A stretch of DNA of 64,000 nucleotides, taken from the NCBI RefSeq assembly GCF_019511605.1, contig NZ_JAEUAV010000006.1, positions 186,001 through 250,000 of the forward strand. Direction: 5' to 3'. The position numbers were made by a program, and so were the translations under genes. Below are positions 44,519 through 53,021 of the stretch, one piece after another. The first letter of the stretch is position 1; each line of letters starts with the position of its first letter. Source of the stretch: Paraburkholderia phenoliruptrix. Lineage in GTDB: Bacteria; Pseudomonadota; Gammaproteobacteria; Burkholderiales; Burkholderiaceae. The notes beneath the pieces were generated by a model that made no database searches, was not told the DNA's origin, and was given only the letters and a program-made list of their open reading frames with translations.

Positions 44519-45085
44519 ATGACCGACACCCCTCGTTTGATACACATTACGCGCGACTCGCATCGTGTGGACATCGACCTTGTCTACGCGACGCCACGCA
44601 ACTTTACCGGCAAGCCGATCTACCGTGAAGCGCATTGCCTGCTGCTCGAGCCCGCCGAAGCCGCACTGCGCAAGGCCGTGGAGCTGGCTGAGAGCATCGG
44701 CATGCGGCTGCGCATTTTCGACGCCTACCGGCCGCCGCAAGCACAACAGATGTTATGGGATTTCCTGCCCGACCCGACGTACATCGCCGAATTGGGCCGC
44801 GGCTCGAATCACAGCCGGGGGACGGCCGTCGATCTCACGCTGATCGGCGGCGACGGCCAGGAACTGGACATGGGCACGGGCTTCGACGAGATGGTGAAAG
44901 CCTCCGAGCACTTCCACCACGGCCTGCCGCAGCACGTGCAGCGCAACCGCCTGCTGTTGCTCGGCCTGATGCACGCAGCCGGCTTTACGCACATTGCAAG
45001 CGAATGGTGGCACTACGAACTGCCCGGCTCGCGCGCGCTGCCCGTCATCGACAACAGCGAAAGCGGCCCGTTGAAGTTGATGTGA
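44519..45085 (+). CDS. ddpX: D-alanyl-D-alanine dipeptidase, VanX/DdpX-like
   Basis: Zinc dipeptidase of 188 residues that hydrolyses D-Ala-D-Ala. Metal ligands are His and Asp of SNHSRGTAVDL (about 98 and 105) and His of EWWHYEL (about 165), with Glu162 as catalytic base. The Arg of FDAYRPPQAQQ is the conserved substrate-site residue. No signal peptide is seen, so it acts in the cytoplasm on imported dipeptide, as with E. coli DdpX. The ATG at 44519 follows the regulator by two bases. Confidence 0.92.
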   Translation: MTDTPRLIHITRDSHRVDIDLVYATPRNFTGKPIYREAHCLLLEPAEAALRKAVELAESIGMRLRIFDAYRPPQAQQMLWDFLPDPTYIAELGRGSNHSRGTAVDLTLIGGDGQELDMGTGFDEMVKASEHFHHGLPQHVQRNRLLLLGLMHAAGFTHIASEWWHYELPGSRALPVIDNSESGPLKLM

Positions 45086-45143
45086 CCCGGCAGGTTTGCG
45101 GCTGTCCGTTTGCAGGTTCTCTTCCTTTAGATACGGAGCGAGT

Positions 45144-46751
45144 ATGAATCTGGTTTTGCGCAACGCACTGGCAGCGGTCGCGGTGGTCTGCACGCTGACA
45201 TTTTCCGTCACCATGACAGGCAGCGCGCTCGCCGCGACGCCGAAAGACATGCTTGTGATTGCCACGACGCTCGACGAGTTCTCGACGCTCGATCCCGGCG
45301 AAGTCTACGAACTGGTGCCTGAGGAATACGTCGCGAACACCTACGACCGGCTGGTGCGCGTCGACCTGAAAGATCCGTCCAGATTCAATGGCGACGTCGC
45401 GCAATCCTGGACCGTGAGCCCCGATGGACTGACGTTCACCTTCAAGCTGCGTTCGGGCCTCAAGTTTCATTCCGGCAATCCGCTCACGGCCGACGACGTA
45501 GCGTGGTCGATACAGCGCTGTGTGCTGCTCGACAAAGGCGCGGCCGCCGTGTTGCAGGGAATCGGCCTCACCAAAGACAACGCGTTGCAGAAAGTCCGCA
45601 AGATCGACGACTCGACGGTGAGCATTACCACCGATCAGAAGTACGCGCCCACGTTCGTGCTCAACGTGCTCGGCGCGTGGCCGGCATCGGTGCTCGACAA
45701 GAAGCTGTTGATGTCGCACCAGAAAGGCAATGACTTCGGCAACGAATGGCTGCGCACCAACGAAGCGGGCTCGGGCGCGTACAAGCTCGTCAAATGGACC
45801 GCAAACGACAGCATCATTCTGCAGAAGTACGACGATTACCGGATGCCGCTTGCCATGAAGCGCATCGTGCTGCGCCACGTTCCCGAAGCGTCGAGCCAGC
45901 GCCTGCTGCTGGAAAACGGCGATGCCGACGTGGCGCGCAACCTGAGCCCCGACGACCTCGCCGCGTTGACGAAGTCCAACAAGGCACACGTGAGCGCCGT
46001 GCCGCAAGCCACGCTGCTGTATCTCGGCCTGAACGTGAAGAATCCGAATCTCGCGAAGCCTGAAGTGCAGGAAGCGATGAAGTGGCTGATCGATTACAAG
46101 GGCATTCAGACGAACGTCGCAAAGACCACCTATCAGGTGCATCAGACTTTCCTGCCGGAGGGCTTTCTCGGCGCGCTCAACAGCAACCCGTATCACCAGG
46201 ACGTTGCAAAGGCGAAAGCGCTGCTTGCCAAGGCAGGTTTGCCCAACGGCTTTAACGTGACGATGGACGTGCGCAGCGCGTACCCGTACAACGAAATCGC
46301 GCAAGCCGTGCAAGCGAACCTTGCGCAAGGCGGCATCAAGGTGGAGATCATTCCCGGCGATAACAAGCAGACGCTCGCCAAGTATCGCGCACGCCAGCAC
46401 GACATTTATATCGGCGAATGGTCAGCCGACTATATCGACCCGCACAGCAACGCCCAAGGCTTTGCGTGGAATCCGGACAACTCGGACAAATCCTCGTACA
46501 AGATGCTGGCATGGCGCAATTCATGGGACATTCCCAATCTGACGAAAGAATCCAATGCCGCGCTGGCCGAGTCGTCTACGACGAAACGCGCAGAGCTTTA
46601 TCAGACCATGCAGAAAGAGATGCTCGCGCGCTCGCCGTTCGTCATCATGTTCCAGCAGGTCTCGCAGGTGGCCATGCGGCCCGGCGTGTCCGGGCTCGAA
46701 GTCGGGCCGATCAACGACCTGGTTTCGTACCTGCACGTGAAGAAACAATAA
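45144..46751 (+). CDS. ddpA: dipeptide ABC transporter substrate-binding protein, DdpA-like
   Basis: Periplasmic binding protein of 535 residues of the SBP_bac_5 (DppA/OppA) family. A signal peptide of about 31 residues ends near GSALAATP, followed by the family opening LVIATTLDEFSTLDPGEVYE and the RSGLKFHSGNPLTADDVAWS motif. The ATG at 45144 is preceded by GGAG and starts the signal peptide. The neighbouring ddpX gene points to D-Ala-D-Ala or another dipeptide as ligand. Confidence 0.92.
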   Translation: MNLVLRNALAAVAVVCTLTFSVTMTGSALAATPKDMLVIATTLDEFSTLDPGEVYELVPEEYVANTYDRLVRVDLKDPSRFNGDVAQSWTVSPDGLTFTFKLRSGLKFHSGNPLTADDVAWSIQRCVLLDKGAAAVLQGIGLTKDNALQKVRKIDDSTVSITTDQKYAPTFVLNVLGAWPASVLDKKLLMSHQKGNDFGNEWLRTNEAGSGAYKLVKWTANDSIILQKYDDYRMPLAMKRIVLRHVPEASSQRLLLENGDADVARNLSPDDLAALTKSNKAHVSAVPQATLLYLGLNVKNPNLAKPEVQEAMKWLIDYKGIQTNVAKTTYQVHQTFLPEGFLGALNSNPYHQDVAKAKALLAKAGLPNGFNVTMDVRSAYPYNEIAQAVQANLAQGGIKVEIIPGDNKQTLAKYRARQHDIYIGEWSADYIDPHSNAQGFAWNPDNSDKSSYKMLAWRNSWDIPNLTKESNAALAESSTTKRAELYQTMQKEMLARSPFVIMFQQVSQVAMRPGVSGLEVGPINDLVSYLHVKKQ

Positions 46752-46772
46752 GCGCGCTGCGGTGTCCTGACC

Positions 46773-47843
46773 ATGTCGACCACCATCACGCCAATCGACC
46801 GCATTCGCGCCGCTTCCGCGCGCCGCCCCGGCGTGCGCTGGACGCTGCGCGTTCTGCGCTGGGTGCTGACGCTCGCCGTCACGTTCACCGGCTTGCTGGC
46901 GGTGACATTCGTGATTGGCCGCAAGGTGCCCATCGACCCAGTGCTGGCCGTGCTCGGCGACCGCGCGTCGGCGAGCGCCTACGCGGCAGCACGCATCCAG
47001 CTCGGTCTCGACAAGCCGCTTGCCGAGCAGTTTCTGATCTATGTGAATGCGGTCTTGCACGGCAACCTGGGGGTGTCGCTGCTGACCGCCAACCCGGTAC
47101 TGGACGATATCCGGCGCGTGTTTCCGGCCACGCTGGAACTCGCCACGCTCGCCACCATTGCCGGCGTGCTGGTCGGCGTGCCGTTAGGCGTGGTGGCCGC
47201 GACGCGTCATAACCGCTGGATCGATCACGTCGCGCGTTTCGTGGGGCTGATCGGCAGTTCCGTGCCGGTGTTCTGGCTCGGCCTGATGGGCTTGCTGCTC
47301 TTCTACGCGAAGCTGCATTGGGTCTCTGGGCCCGGCCGCCTCGATCCGGTATTCGACGGCATGGTGGACGCACGCACTGGCAGCCTGCTCGTCGATTCGC
47401 TGATCGCGGGCCAATGGGACGTGTTTTTCAATGCGCTCTCGCACGTCGCACTGCCTGCCGCGATACTCGGCTATTACTCCGTTGCGTACCTGAGTCGCAT
47501 GACGCGCTCGTTCATGCTGGAACAACTGAACCAGGAGTACATCACGACGGCGCGTGCGAAGGGCGTTCCCGAGCGGCGCGTGGTGTGGGTGCATGCGTTC
47601 GGCAATATTGCCGTGCCGCTGCTCACGGTGATCGCGCTCTCGTACAGCTTCCTGCTGGAAGGCTCGGTGCTCACTGAAATTGTATTCGCATGGCCTGGCA
47701 TCGGTTCGTATCTGACGGGTGCGCTGCTCAATGCGGACATGAACGCCGTGCTCGGCAGCACGCTCGTAATCGGCGCCACTTTCATTGCATTGAATCTGCT
47801 CACGGATGCGCTTTATCGCGTGTTCGATCCGCGCGCCCGCTGA
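46773..47843 (+). CDS. ddpB: dipeptide ABC transporter permease, DdpB-like
   Basis: Inner-membrane permease of 356 residues of the DppB/OppB group. It has an N-terminal helix with a long loop (RKVPIDPVLAVLGDRASASAY...), the ETLEL-type core AVFPATLELATLATIAG region, and the EAA loop (YITTARAKGVPERRVVWVHAFGN). It pairs with the DdpC-like permease downstream. Confidence 0.93.
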   Translation: MSTTITPIDRIRAASARRPGVRWTLRVLRWVLTLAVTFTGLLAVTFVIGRKVPIDPVLAVLGDRASASAYAAARIQLGLDKPLAEQFLIYVNAVLHGNLGVSLLTANPVLDDIRRVFPATLELATLATIAGVLVGVPLGVVAATRHNRWIDHVARFVGLIGSSVPVFWLGLMGLLLFYAKLHWVSGPGRLDPVFDGMVDARTGSLLVDSLIAGQWDVFFNALSHVALPAAILGYYSVAYLSRMTRSFMLEQLNQEYITTARAKGVPERRVVWVHAFGNIAVPLLTVIALSYSFLLEGSVLTEIVFAWPGIGSYLTGALLNADMNAVLGSTLVIGATFIALNLLTDALYRVFDPRAR

Positions 47844-47901
47844 TGCAACGGAGACTAACCACGTGCGTCATCCTCTTGAACAATCGACGCAGGACTGGCC
47901 G

Positions 47902-48816
47902 ATGAATGCCCCGCGATTCACGTGGAAGCAGTGGCTCCTCACGGACACGCCCGCGTCGCGCAGACAGGCCGCGTTAGGTCTCGCCTATCGCCGCTGGCGG
48001 CGTTTCGCGGGCAATCCGCTATCCGTATTCGGCTTTGCGATTCTGATGGTGCTTGTGATCGTTGCAATAGTCGGACCGTGGATCGCGCCGCACGATCCGC
48101 TGCGCCAGGTGCTCTCCGACCGGCTGCTGCCACCCGGTTCAACGTCGCATTGGCTCGGCACCGACCAGCTTGGGCGCGATATTCTCTCGCGCATCATCTA
48201 TGGCTCGCGGCTCACTTTATCCATAGCGATACTGGTGGTCGTCGTGGTGGTGCCCATCGGGCTCATGATAGGCACCACGGCGGGCTTCTTCGGCGGCTGG
48301 GTGGATAACGTGCTGATGCGTGTGACGGACATCGCGCTGGCGTTTCCGAAGATCGTGCTCGCGCTCGCCTTCGCTGCGGCGCTCGGACCGGGCGTGATCA
48401 ACGCGGTGATCGCCATTTCCATCACCGCGTGGCCCGCGTATGCGCGGCTCGCGCGTGCCGAAACCTTGAGGCTCGTGCAGGCCGACTTCATTCAGGTTGC
48501 GCGTCTGCAAGGCGCTTCGAATCTGCGCATTCTGCTGCGCTATGTGATGCCGCTATGCATGTCGTCGGTGATCGTGCGCGCGACGCTCGACATGGCCGGC
48601 ATCATTCTGACCGTTGCCGGCCTCGGCTTCCTCGGGCTCGGCGCACAACCGCCCAGCCCCGAATGGGGCTTCATGGTGGCCTCCGGCCGCAACGTGCTGC
48701 TCGATTCATGGTGGGTCGCCACGCTGCCCGGCTTCGCGATCCTGCTCGTGAGCCTTGCGTTCAATCTGCTGGGCGACGGACTGCGCGACGTGTTCGATCC
48801 TCGTCATGGAGACTGA
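47902..48816 (+). CDS. ddpC: dipeptide ABC transporter permease, DdpC-like
   Basis: Inner-membrane permease of about 304 residues of the DppC/OppC group (PHDPLRQVLSDRLLPPGSTSHWLGTDQLGRDILSR is the family signature region; VQADFIQVARLQGASNLRILLRYVMP is the EAA loop). The ATG at 47902 follows AGGA. A GTG at 47863 with GGAG upstream would add 13 residues and cannot be excluded. Confidence 0.92.
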   Translation: MNAPRFTWKQWLLTDTPASRRQAALGLAYRRWRRFAGNPLSVFGFAILMVLVIVAIVGPWIAPHDPLRQVLSDRLLPPGSTSHWLGTDQLGRDILSRIIYGSRLTLSIAILVVVVVVPIGLMIGTTAGFFGGWVDNVLMRVTDIALAFPKIVLALAFAAALGPGVINAVIAISITAWPAYARLARAETLRLVQADFIQVARLQGASNLRILLRYVMPLCMSSVIVRATLDMAGIILTVAGLGFLGLGAQPPSPEWGFMVASGRNVLLDSWWVATLPGFAILLVSLAFNLLGDGLRDVFDPRHGD

Positions 48817-48817
48817 C

Positions 48818-49708
48818 ATGCGCAACGACGAAGCAAACGCGCCGCTGTGCGAAATCGACGATCTGCGGATTGCCTTTCGCGCGCACGACGGCACGCTGAA
48901 CGAAGCGGTGCGAGGCGTGTCGCTGACCTTGAGGAAAGGCGAACGGCTTGGCATAGTCGGCGAATCGGGTTCCGGCAAATCGCTCACAGGGCGGGCGCTG
49001 CTCGGTCTGTTGCCGCCTGCTGGGCATTGCACGGCAAAGGCGCTGCGCTTCGAAGGCCATGATTTGCTCGCGATGCCCGCCGCACGGCGCCGGCGTTTTT
49101 GCGGCTCGCAAATGGGAATGGTGCTGCAGGACCCGAAGTATTCGCTTAACCCGGTCATGACCGTCGAACAGCAGATGCGCGAGGCGTTCGCATTGCATGA
49201 GCCGAAGCTGAACCGTCGCGCACTGCGGCAGAAGGTCGTGGCGGCGCTCGAGTCCGTGCACATTCGCAATCCTGAACGGGTTGCGCGCTCGTATCCGCAT
49301 GAGTTGTCGGGCGGCATGGGGCAGCGCGTGATGATCGCGATGATGGTCTCCACGGGTCCAAGCCTGCTGATCGCCGACGAACCGACGAGCGCGCTCGACG
49401 TGCTGGTCTCCATGCAGGTGCTGACCGTGCTCGACGAACTGATCGACAAGCATCAAACCGGCCTTATCTTCATCAGCCACGATCTGCCGCTCGTCATGTC
49501 GTTCTGTGACCGCGTGGTCGTGATGTATGCCGGGCGCGTCGTCGAAACCTGCGCAGCGCGCGATCTGGTCAATGCACAGCACCCCTACACGCGCGGGCTG
49601 CTTGCCGCCAATCCGCCGCTGACAGACCCGCCTGAGCAATTGCCGGTGCTGTCGCGCGATCGCGCGTGGCTTGACGACCTGGGCGTGCGGCAAGGAGCAC
49701 CGTCATGA
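48818..49708 (+). CDS. ddpD: dipeptide ABC transporter ATP-binding protein, DdpD-like
   Basis: ATPase of 296 residues of the OppD/DppD group. Walker A is VGESGSGKSLTGRALLG, the signature LSGGMGQRVMIAMM, and Walker B LLIADEPTSALDV. The C-terminal oligopeptide-transporter tail includes HPYTRGLLAANP. It overlaps the next gene by four bases (ATGA). Confidence 0.93.
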   Translation: MRNDEANAPLCEIDDLRIAFRAHDGTLNEAVRGVSLTLRKGERLGIVGESGSGKSLTGRALLGLLPPAGHCTAKALRFEGHDLLAMPAARRRRFCGSQMGMVLQDPKYSLNPVMTVEQQMREAFALHEPKLNRRALRQKVVAALESVHIRNPERVARSYPHELSGGMGQRVMIAMMVSTGPSLLIADEPTSALDVLVSMQVLTVLDELIDKHQTGLIFISHDLPLVMSFCDRVVVMYAGRVVETCAARDLVNAQHPYTRGLLAANPPLTDPPEQLPVLSRDRAWLDDLGVRQGAPS

Positions 49709-50475
49709 TTCGCATCGACGCACTGACGGTGCGCTTCAGGACAGCGGCGGGACTCGTGGATGCCGTGCGCGCCGCAAGTTTTAATGTGGCCACCGGCGAG
49801 GTATTCGGTCTGGTGGGCGAATCGGGCTCGGGCAAGTCGACGATTCTTCGCGCGCTGAGCGGACTGGCGCCGGTTGCCGAAGGGTCCGTTCATATCGTCG
49901 CAGCGGCGGATCGCGGCTCGCGCAGTCGCCATGTGCAGATGGTCTTTCAGGACCCATATGGCTCGCTGCATCCACGTTTTACGGTCGACAAGACGCTGCG
50001 CGAGCCGCTACAGATCAACGCAATCGGCGACGAGGAGGCGCGCATTGTGAATGCGCTGCGCGAAGTCGGCCTCGATCCGTCGTATCGCTTTCGCTATCCG
50101 CATCAACTTTCTGGCGGACAACGACAGCGGGTGGCAATTGCACGCGCTTTGATTGTCGAGCCGCGCGTTCTGCTGCTGGATGAACCGACATCCGCCCTCG
50201 ACGTCTCGGTGCAGGCCGAAATTCTCAACTTGCTGAAGCGGCTGCACCGCGAGCGCAATCTGACGATGATTCTCGTCAGTCACAATCTCGCGGTGGTCGG
50301 CTTCTTGTGCTCGCGGGTGGCAATCATGCGCAATGGCGAGATCGTTGAAGAGCTGCCGATCGAAAAGGTACGCGCGCAGCAGGTGGCGAGCGAATATTCG
50401 CGCAAGCTGCTGCTTGCAACAGGCGGTTATCAGCGCAAGGCCGCGGCGGTGTTCGGCGTGGACGCGTCGTTATGA
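49705..50475 (+). CDS. ddpF: dipeptide ABC transporter ATP-binding protein, DdpF-like
   Basis: ATPase of 256 residues of the OppF/DppF group. Walker A is VGESGSGKSTILRALSG, the signature LSGGQRQRVAIARALIV, and Walker B VLLLDEPTSALDV. It is shorter than the usual 300-330 residues because it lacks most of the C-terminal tail with the Cys/Pro-rich oligopeptide motif. It is the last gene of the ddp-like operon. Confidence 0.9.
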   Translation: MIRIDALTVRFRTAAGLVDAVRAASFNVATGEVFGLVGESGSGKSTILRALSGLAPVAEGSVHIVAAADRGSRSRHVQMVFQDPYGSLHPRFTVDKTLREPLQINAIGDEEARIVNALREVGLDPSYRFRYPHQLSGGQRQRVAIARALIVEPRVLLLDEPTSALDVSVQAEILNLLKRLHRERNLTMILVSHNLAVVGFLCSRVAIMRNGEIVEELPIEKVRAQQVASEYSRKLLLATGGYQRKAAAVFGVDASL

Positions 50476-50509
50476 GGAGAGCCGCCGTCAGACCGCCGTG
50501 GCTTGAATC

Positions 50510-50535
50510 GCCGGCAAGCTTCTACGGTTGCCGGC
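50510..50535. terminator. possible hairpin at the end of the ddp operon
   Basis: GCCGGCAA and TTGCCGGC form a perfect 8-bp stem with a 10-base loop, 35 bases after the ddpF stop. It overlaps the stop of the convergent small-protein gene. There is no T-run, so this is a moderate guess for a bidirectional terminator. Confidence 0.35.
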
Positions 50536-50800
50536 CCGGCGTGACGCTGCCGGGAGGCCGGCGGTTGTCTGGCTGCGGCTGCGGCTGCGCGGACCATCTG
50601 TCCGCACCTGGCTGCTGCGCTTTGCTGTTGTCGTCCGCCTGGTTCTTTTTTGTTGGCGGGGCCGCTGGCGCCGTACGCTTCAAGGTCTGCAACTGCAGCA
50701 GTTTCAGCAGGCGATCGTCCGCGCCTGCATTGCTCATACCTGCGAAGCAGCTTGCGCAAACCAGGCCTAGCCTCGCTAGTGATCGAATCCTCGTAGTCAT
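50522..50800 (-). CDS. small exported protein of unknown function
   Basis: Protein of 92 residues. The N-terminus is a basic, then hydrophobic signal (MTTRIRSLARLGLVCASCFA, cleavage near NAGADD). The mature part has DRLLKLLQLQTLKR followed by a Pro/Gln-rich, disordered tail (SAQPQPQPDNRRPPGSVTPG). GGAGACG precedes the ATG at 50800. I do not recognise the family. Confidence 0.55.
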   Translation of the reverse strand: MTTRIRSLARLGLVCASCFAGMSNAGADDRLLKLLQLQTLKRTAPAAPPTKKNQADDNSKAQQPGADRWSAQPQPQPDNRRPPGSVTPGRQP

Positions 50801-51307
50801 GAACGTCTCCCTGCGAGCGCAAAACCGTGAGGCGTCTCGCATGACGCCACCGGGTCCGTCCCCGCATGTCTGGCCGCGCGCACGACTCGCGCCGTCAGAC
50901 GAAATGCTGCGAAAGCGCGCGCTCTTTCATGATACTGCGGCGGCTCGATGGGCGTGCCTGGCCACGCGAGGGACCGTCGGGGTGATGAGTGTGAAGCGTC
51001 AGCGCACAGCCGTCGATGTGTTGCCGCTGCGCACCGCGGGTCGTGAAAACGACAGGCGCGGTGACTCGGTGTGACCGGCCCCTGTCGCCATGCGCGGCAG
51101 CCGGTGTTTGTCCTGATTGCTACGGTTTACCCCGCCGTGCCGTAATGTGAAGTACATCTACTAATAAGGAGCCCAACGTAGTCGATGCGAACAAGAGCCG
51201 TGCACCGGCCGCCGCCTTGCCGCAGCTAGCTGCAACACGCAGCGAGCGGACACGACCGGCATGCACGCCATTGCAGTAACCCGATGCCTGCCGACAAAGG
51301 AAACAAC
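50801..51307. other. intergenic region before the LivK-like gene
   Basis: No convincing gene is seen in these 507 bases. The end nearest the LivK-like gene probably carries its promoter (an AT-richer patch with TAATGT near 51140 and TAATAAGGAG near 51165). I see no strong palindrome. Confidence 0.4.
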
Positions 51308-52456
51308 ATGCGTTTTGCGAAGACTTTCACCCCCATCGCGGTTGCAGTTGGAGCACTTCTCGCAGTTGCACCGCTCGCCTCTCGCGCGGAAACAGTCGTA
51401 AAAATCGGCTTTGCCGCTCCGCTGACCGGACCCAATGCCAGTTACGGAAAAGATCTGCAAAACGGCGTCAAAATGGCGCTCGACGACGCCAAGGCGCAAG
51501 GCGTCAAGATCAACGGCGAGCCCGTGTCGTTCAAACTCATCTCCGAAGACGACCAGGCGGACCCGCGCGTCGGCGTGCAGGTTGCGCAAAAGCTGGTGGA
51601 CGAAGGCGTGTCGGTCGTGGTCGGCCACTTCAACTCGGGAACCACTATTCCCGCGTCCGACCTTTACGAAAAAGCGGGCCTGCCCGTTATCGACCCTGCC
51701 GCCACGAATCCGGTTATCAGCAGCCGCGGCTACAAGAATGTCTTCATGGTGATTTCGAGCGACGCGCAAAACGCGGGCACGGCGGGCACCTATGCGGTCA
51801 CCACGACGAAAGCCAAGCGCATTGCCGTAATTGACGACCGCACCGCGTTTGGTCAGGGCGAAGCCGATGAGTTCGTGAAGGCCGTGAAGGCGAGCGGTGG
51901 CGACATCATCGATCGCGAATACACGACGAATCAGGCGACCGACTTCAAGACACAGCTCACGAACCTCAAGAGCAAGAACCCTGATCTGATTTTCGTCGGC
52001 GCACTGAATCCGCAGGCGGCCGGCATCATCAAGCAGATGAACCAGCTTGGGCTGAAAGCGCAGTTCGTGGGCGGCGGCGGCGTGAAGGACATCGACTTCA
52101 TCAAGCTCGCGGGCAGCGTAGCCGAAGGCGCGATGGCATGGGAATACGGCCGTCCGCTCGACAGCACCCCCGTAGGCGCGAAGTTCGCCGAGCGCTTCAA
52201 GCAGAAGTTCGGCGAGGACGTGCTCTCGTATGCACCGTTTGGCTATGACGCGGCGTGGACCGCCATCAAGGCAATGCAGGCAGCCAATTCGACCAAGCCG
52301 GACGACTATCGTCCGAAGCTGCAAAGCATCAGCTTCGACGGCATTACCGGGCATATCGAATTCAATGCGAACGGCTCGCTGAAGCACGGTTCGTCCACGG
52401 CGTATCAGGTGAAGAACGGCCAGTGGGTGACCGTGAAGACAGTAAGCGGGCTTTGA
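51308..52456 (+). CDS. branched-chain amino acid ABC transporter substrate-binding protein, LivK-like
   Basis: Periplasmic binding protein of 382 residues. The signal peptide (MRFAKTFTPIAVAVGALLAV) is cleaved near ASRAE. The mature part begins TVVKIGFAAPLTGPNASYGKD and has VVGHFNSGTTIPASDLYEKAG, the Leu/Ile/Val-binding signature. No permease or ATPase genes (livHMGF) lie nearby, so it is an orphan that must work with a transporter elsewhere. The ATG at 51308 is preceded by AAAGGAAAC. Confidence 0.93.
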   Translation: MRFAKTFTPIAVAVGALLAVAPLASRAETVVKIGFAAPLTGPNASYGKDLQNGVKMALDDAKAQGVKINGEPVSFKLISEDDQADPRVGVQVAQKLVDEGVSVVVGHFNSGTTIPASDLYEKAGLPVIDPAATNPVISSRGYKNVFMVISSDAQNAGTAGTYAVTTTKAKRIAVIDDRTAFGQGEADEFVKAVKASGGDIIDREYTTNQATDFKTQLTNLKSKNPDLIFVGALNPQAAGIIKQMNQLGLKAQFVGGGGVKDIDFIKLAGSVAEGAMAWEYGRPLDSTPVGAKFAERFKQKFGEDVLSYAPFGYDAAWTAIKAMQAANSTKPDDYRPKLQSISFDGITGHIEFNANGSLKHGSSTAYQVKNGQWVTVKTVSGL

Positions 52457-52476
52457 TTGCGGGGCGCCTCGGTGCG

Positions 52477-52498
52477 GCACGCCCGATGATGGGCGTGC
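52477..52498. terminator. bidirectional terminator between livK-like and DUF4148-like genes
   Basis: GCACGCCC-GATGAT-GGGCGTGC is a perfect 8-bp GC-rich stem with a 6-base loop, exactly between the two convergent stops. A short TT follows on the plus strand. Position and stem make a terminator likely even without a long T-run. Confidence 0.55.
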
Positions 52499-52816
52499 TT
52501 ATCGTGGCGCCTGCGCGCACTCCGTCTCGTACCAGATATTTACCTGCCGCTGCGCCGCTTCGAGATCCGCCGGGTAGTACGGATCGAAGCGCCATTCAGG
52601 GTGATAGCCCGCCATTCTGAGCGCCGCCAGTTCGCTCATGCTGCGCTCGCGCGTGACGGGCGCCTTGTTCCTGATGTCGGTGAGGTCGCGGCATTGCGTG
52701 GCGCTCAGATGTGCTTGCGGACCTCGCTGCATGCCGCCGGTCACGCCGGTCATACAGCCGGCGAGCAATAGTGTCAGCGCGGCAAGAATCGGCTTCGCTT
52801 TCGTCGCAATTGTCAT
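52499..52816 (-). CDS. small lipoprotein with DUF4148-like segment
   Basis: Protein of 105 residues. The lipobox LLLAGC (Cys at about residue 21) predicts a lipid-anchored envelope protein. The segment RSMSELAALRMAGYHPEW...DPYYPADLEAAQRQV has the pattern of DUF4148, a domain common in small Burkholderia proteins. The function is unknown. Confidence 0.75.
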   Translation of the reverse strand: MTIATKAKPILAALTLLLAGCMTGVTGGMQRGPQAHLSATQCRDLTDIRNKAPVTRERSMSELAALRMAGYHPEWRFDPYYPADLEAAQRQVNIWYETECAQAPR

Positions 52817-52919
52817 TGGGTACCTCGCCTCGGTCGCGCGGAACTGCGGTTTTCAGGGTTGGGTCGCGATGCTTTTATATGCGGGATGCCGCGAGGTGTT
52901 GTGTCGCTTCCTTCGCTGT

Positions 52920-52928
52920 GGGGGGGGG
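52920..52928. repeat. poly-G run of nine bases
   Basis: Nine consecutive G bases lie 104 bases upstream of the DUF4148-like lipoprotein start (poly-C on its coding strand). Such tracts can change length by slippage. Whether it affects a promoter is unknown. Confidence 0.5.
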
Positions 52929-53021
52929 CGCAATTTTTGAGCCTGGGGTGAGTTGAACCGGTTGCACAGGGACCGTTGCGAGGCCACGGCTGATCGACAC
53001 CCACCGTGGCCCGACAACGCC

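Noticed and set aside
45045..46400. 451-codon minus-strand frame opposite the ddpA-like gene
   Set aside because: Shadow of a gene with signal peptide and clear family match.
51161..52480. 439-codon minus-strand frame opposite the livK-like gene
   Set aside because: Shadow of a well-supported gene; no ribosome binding site or domain.
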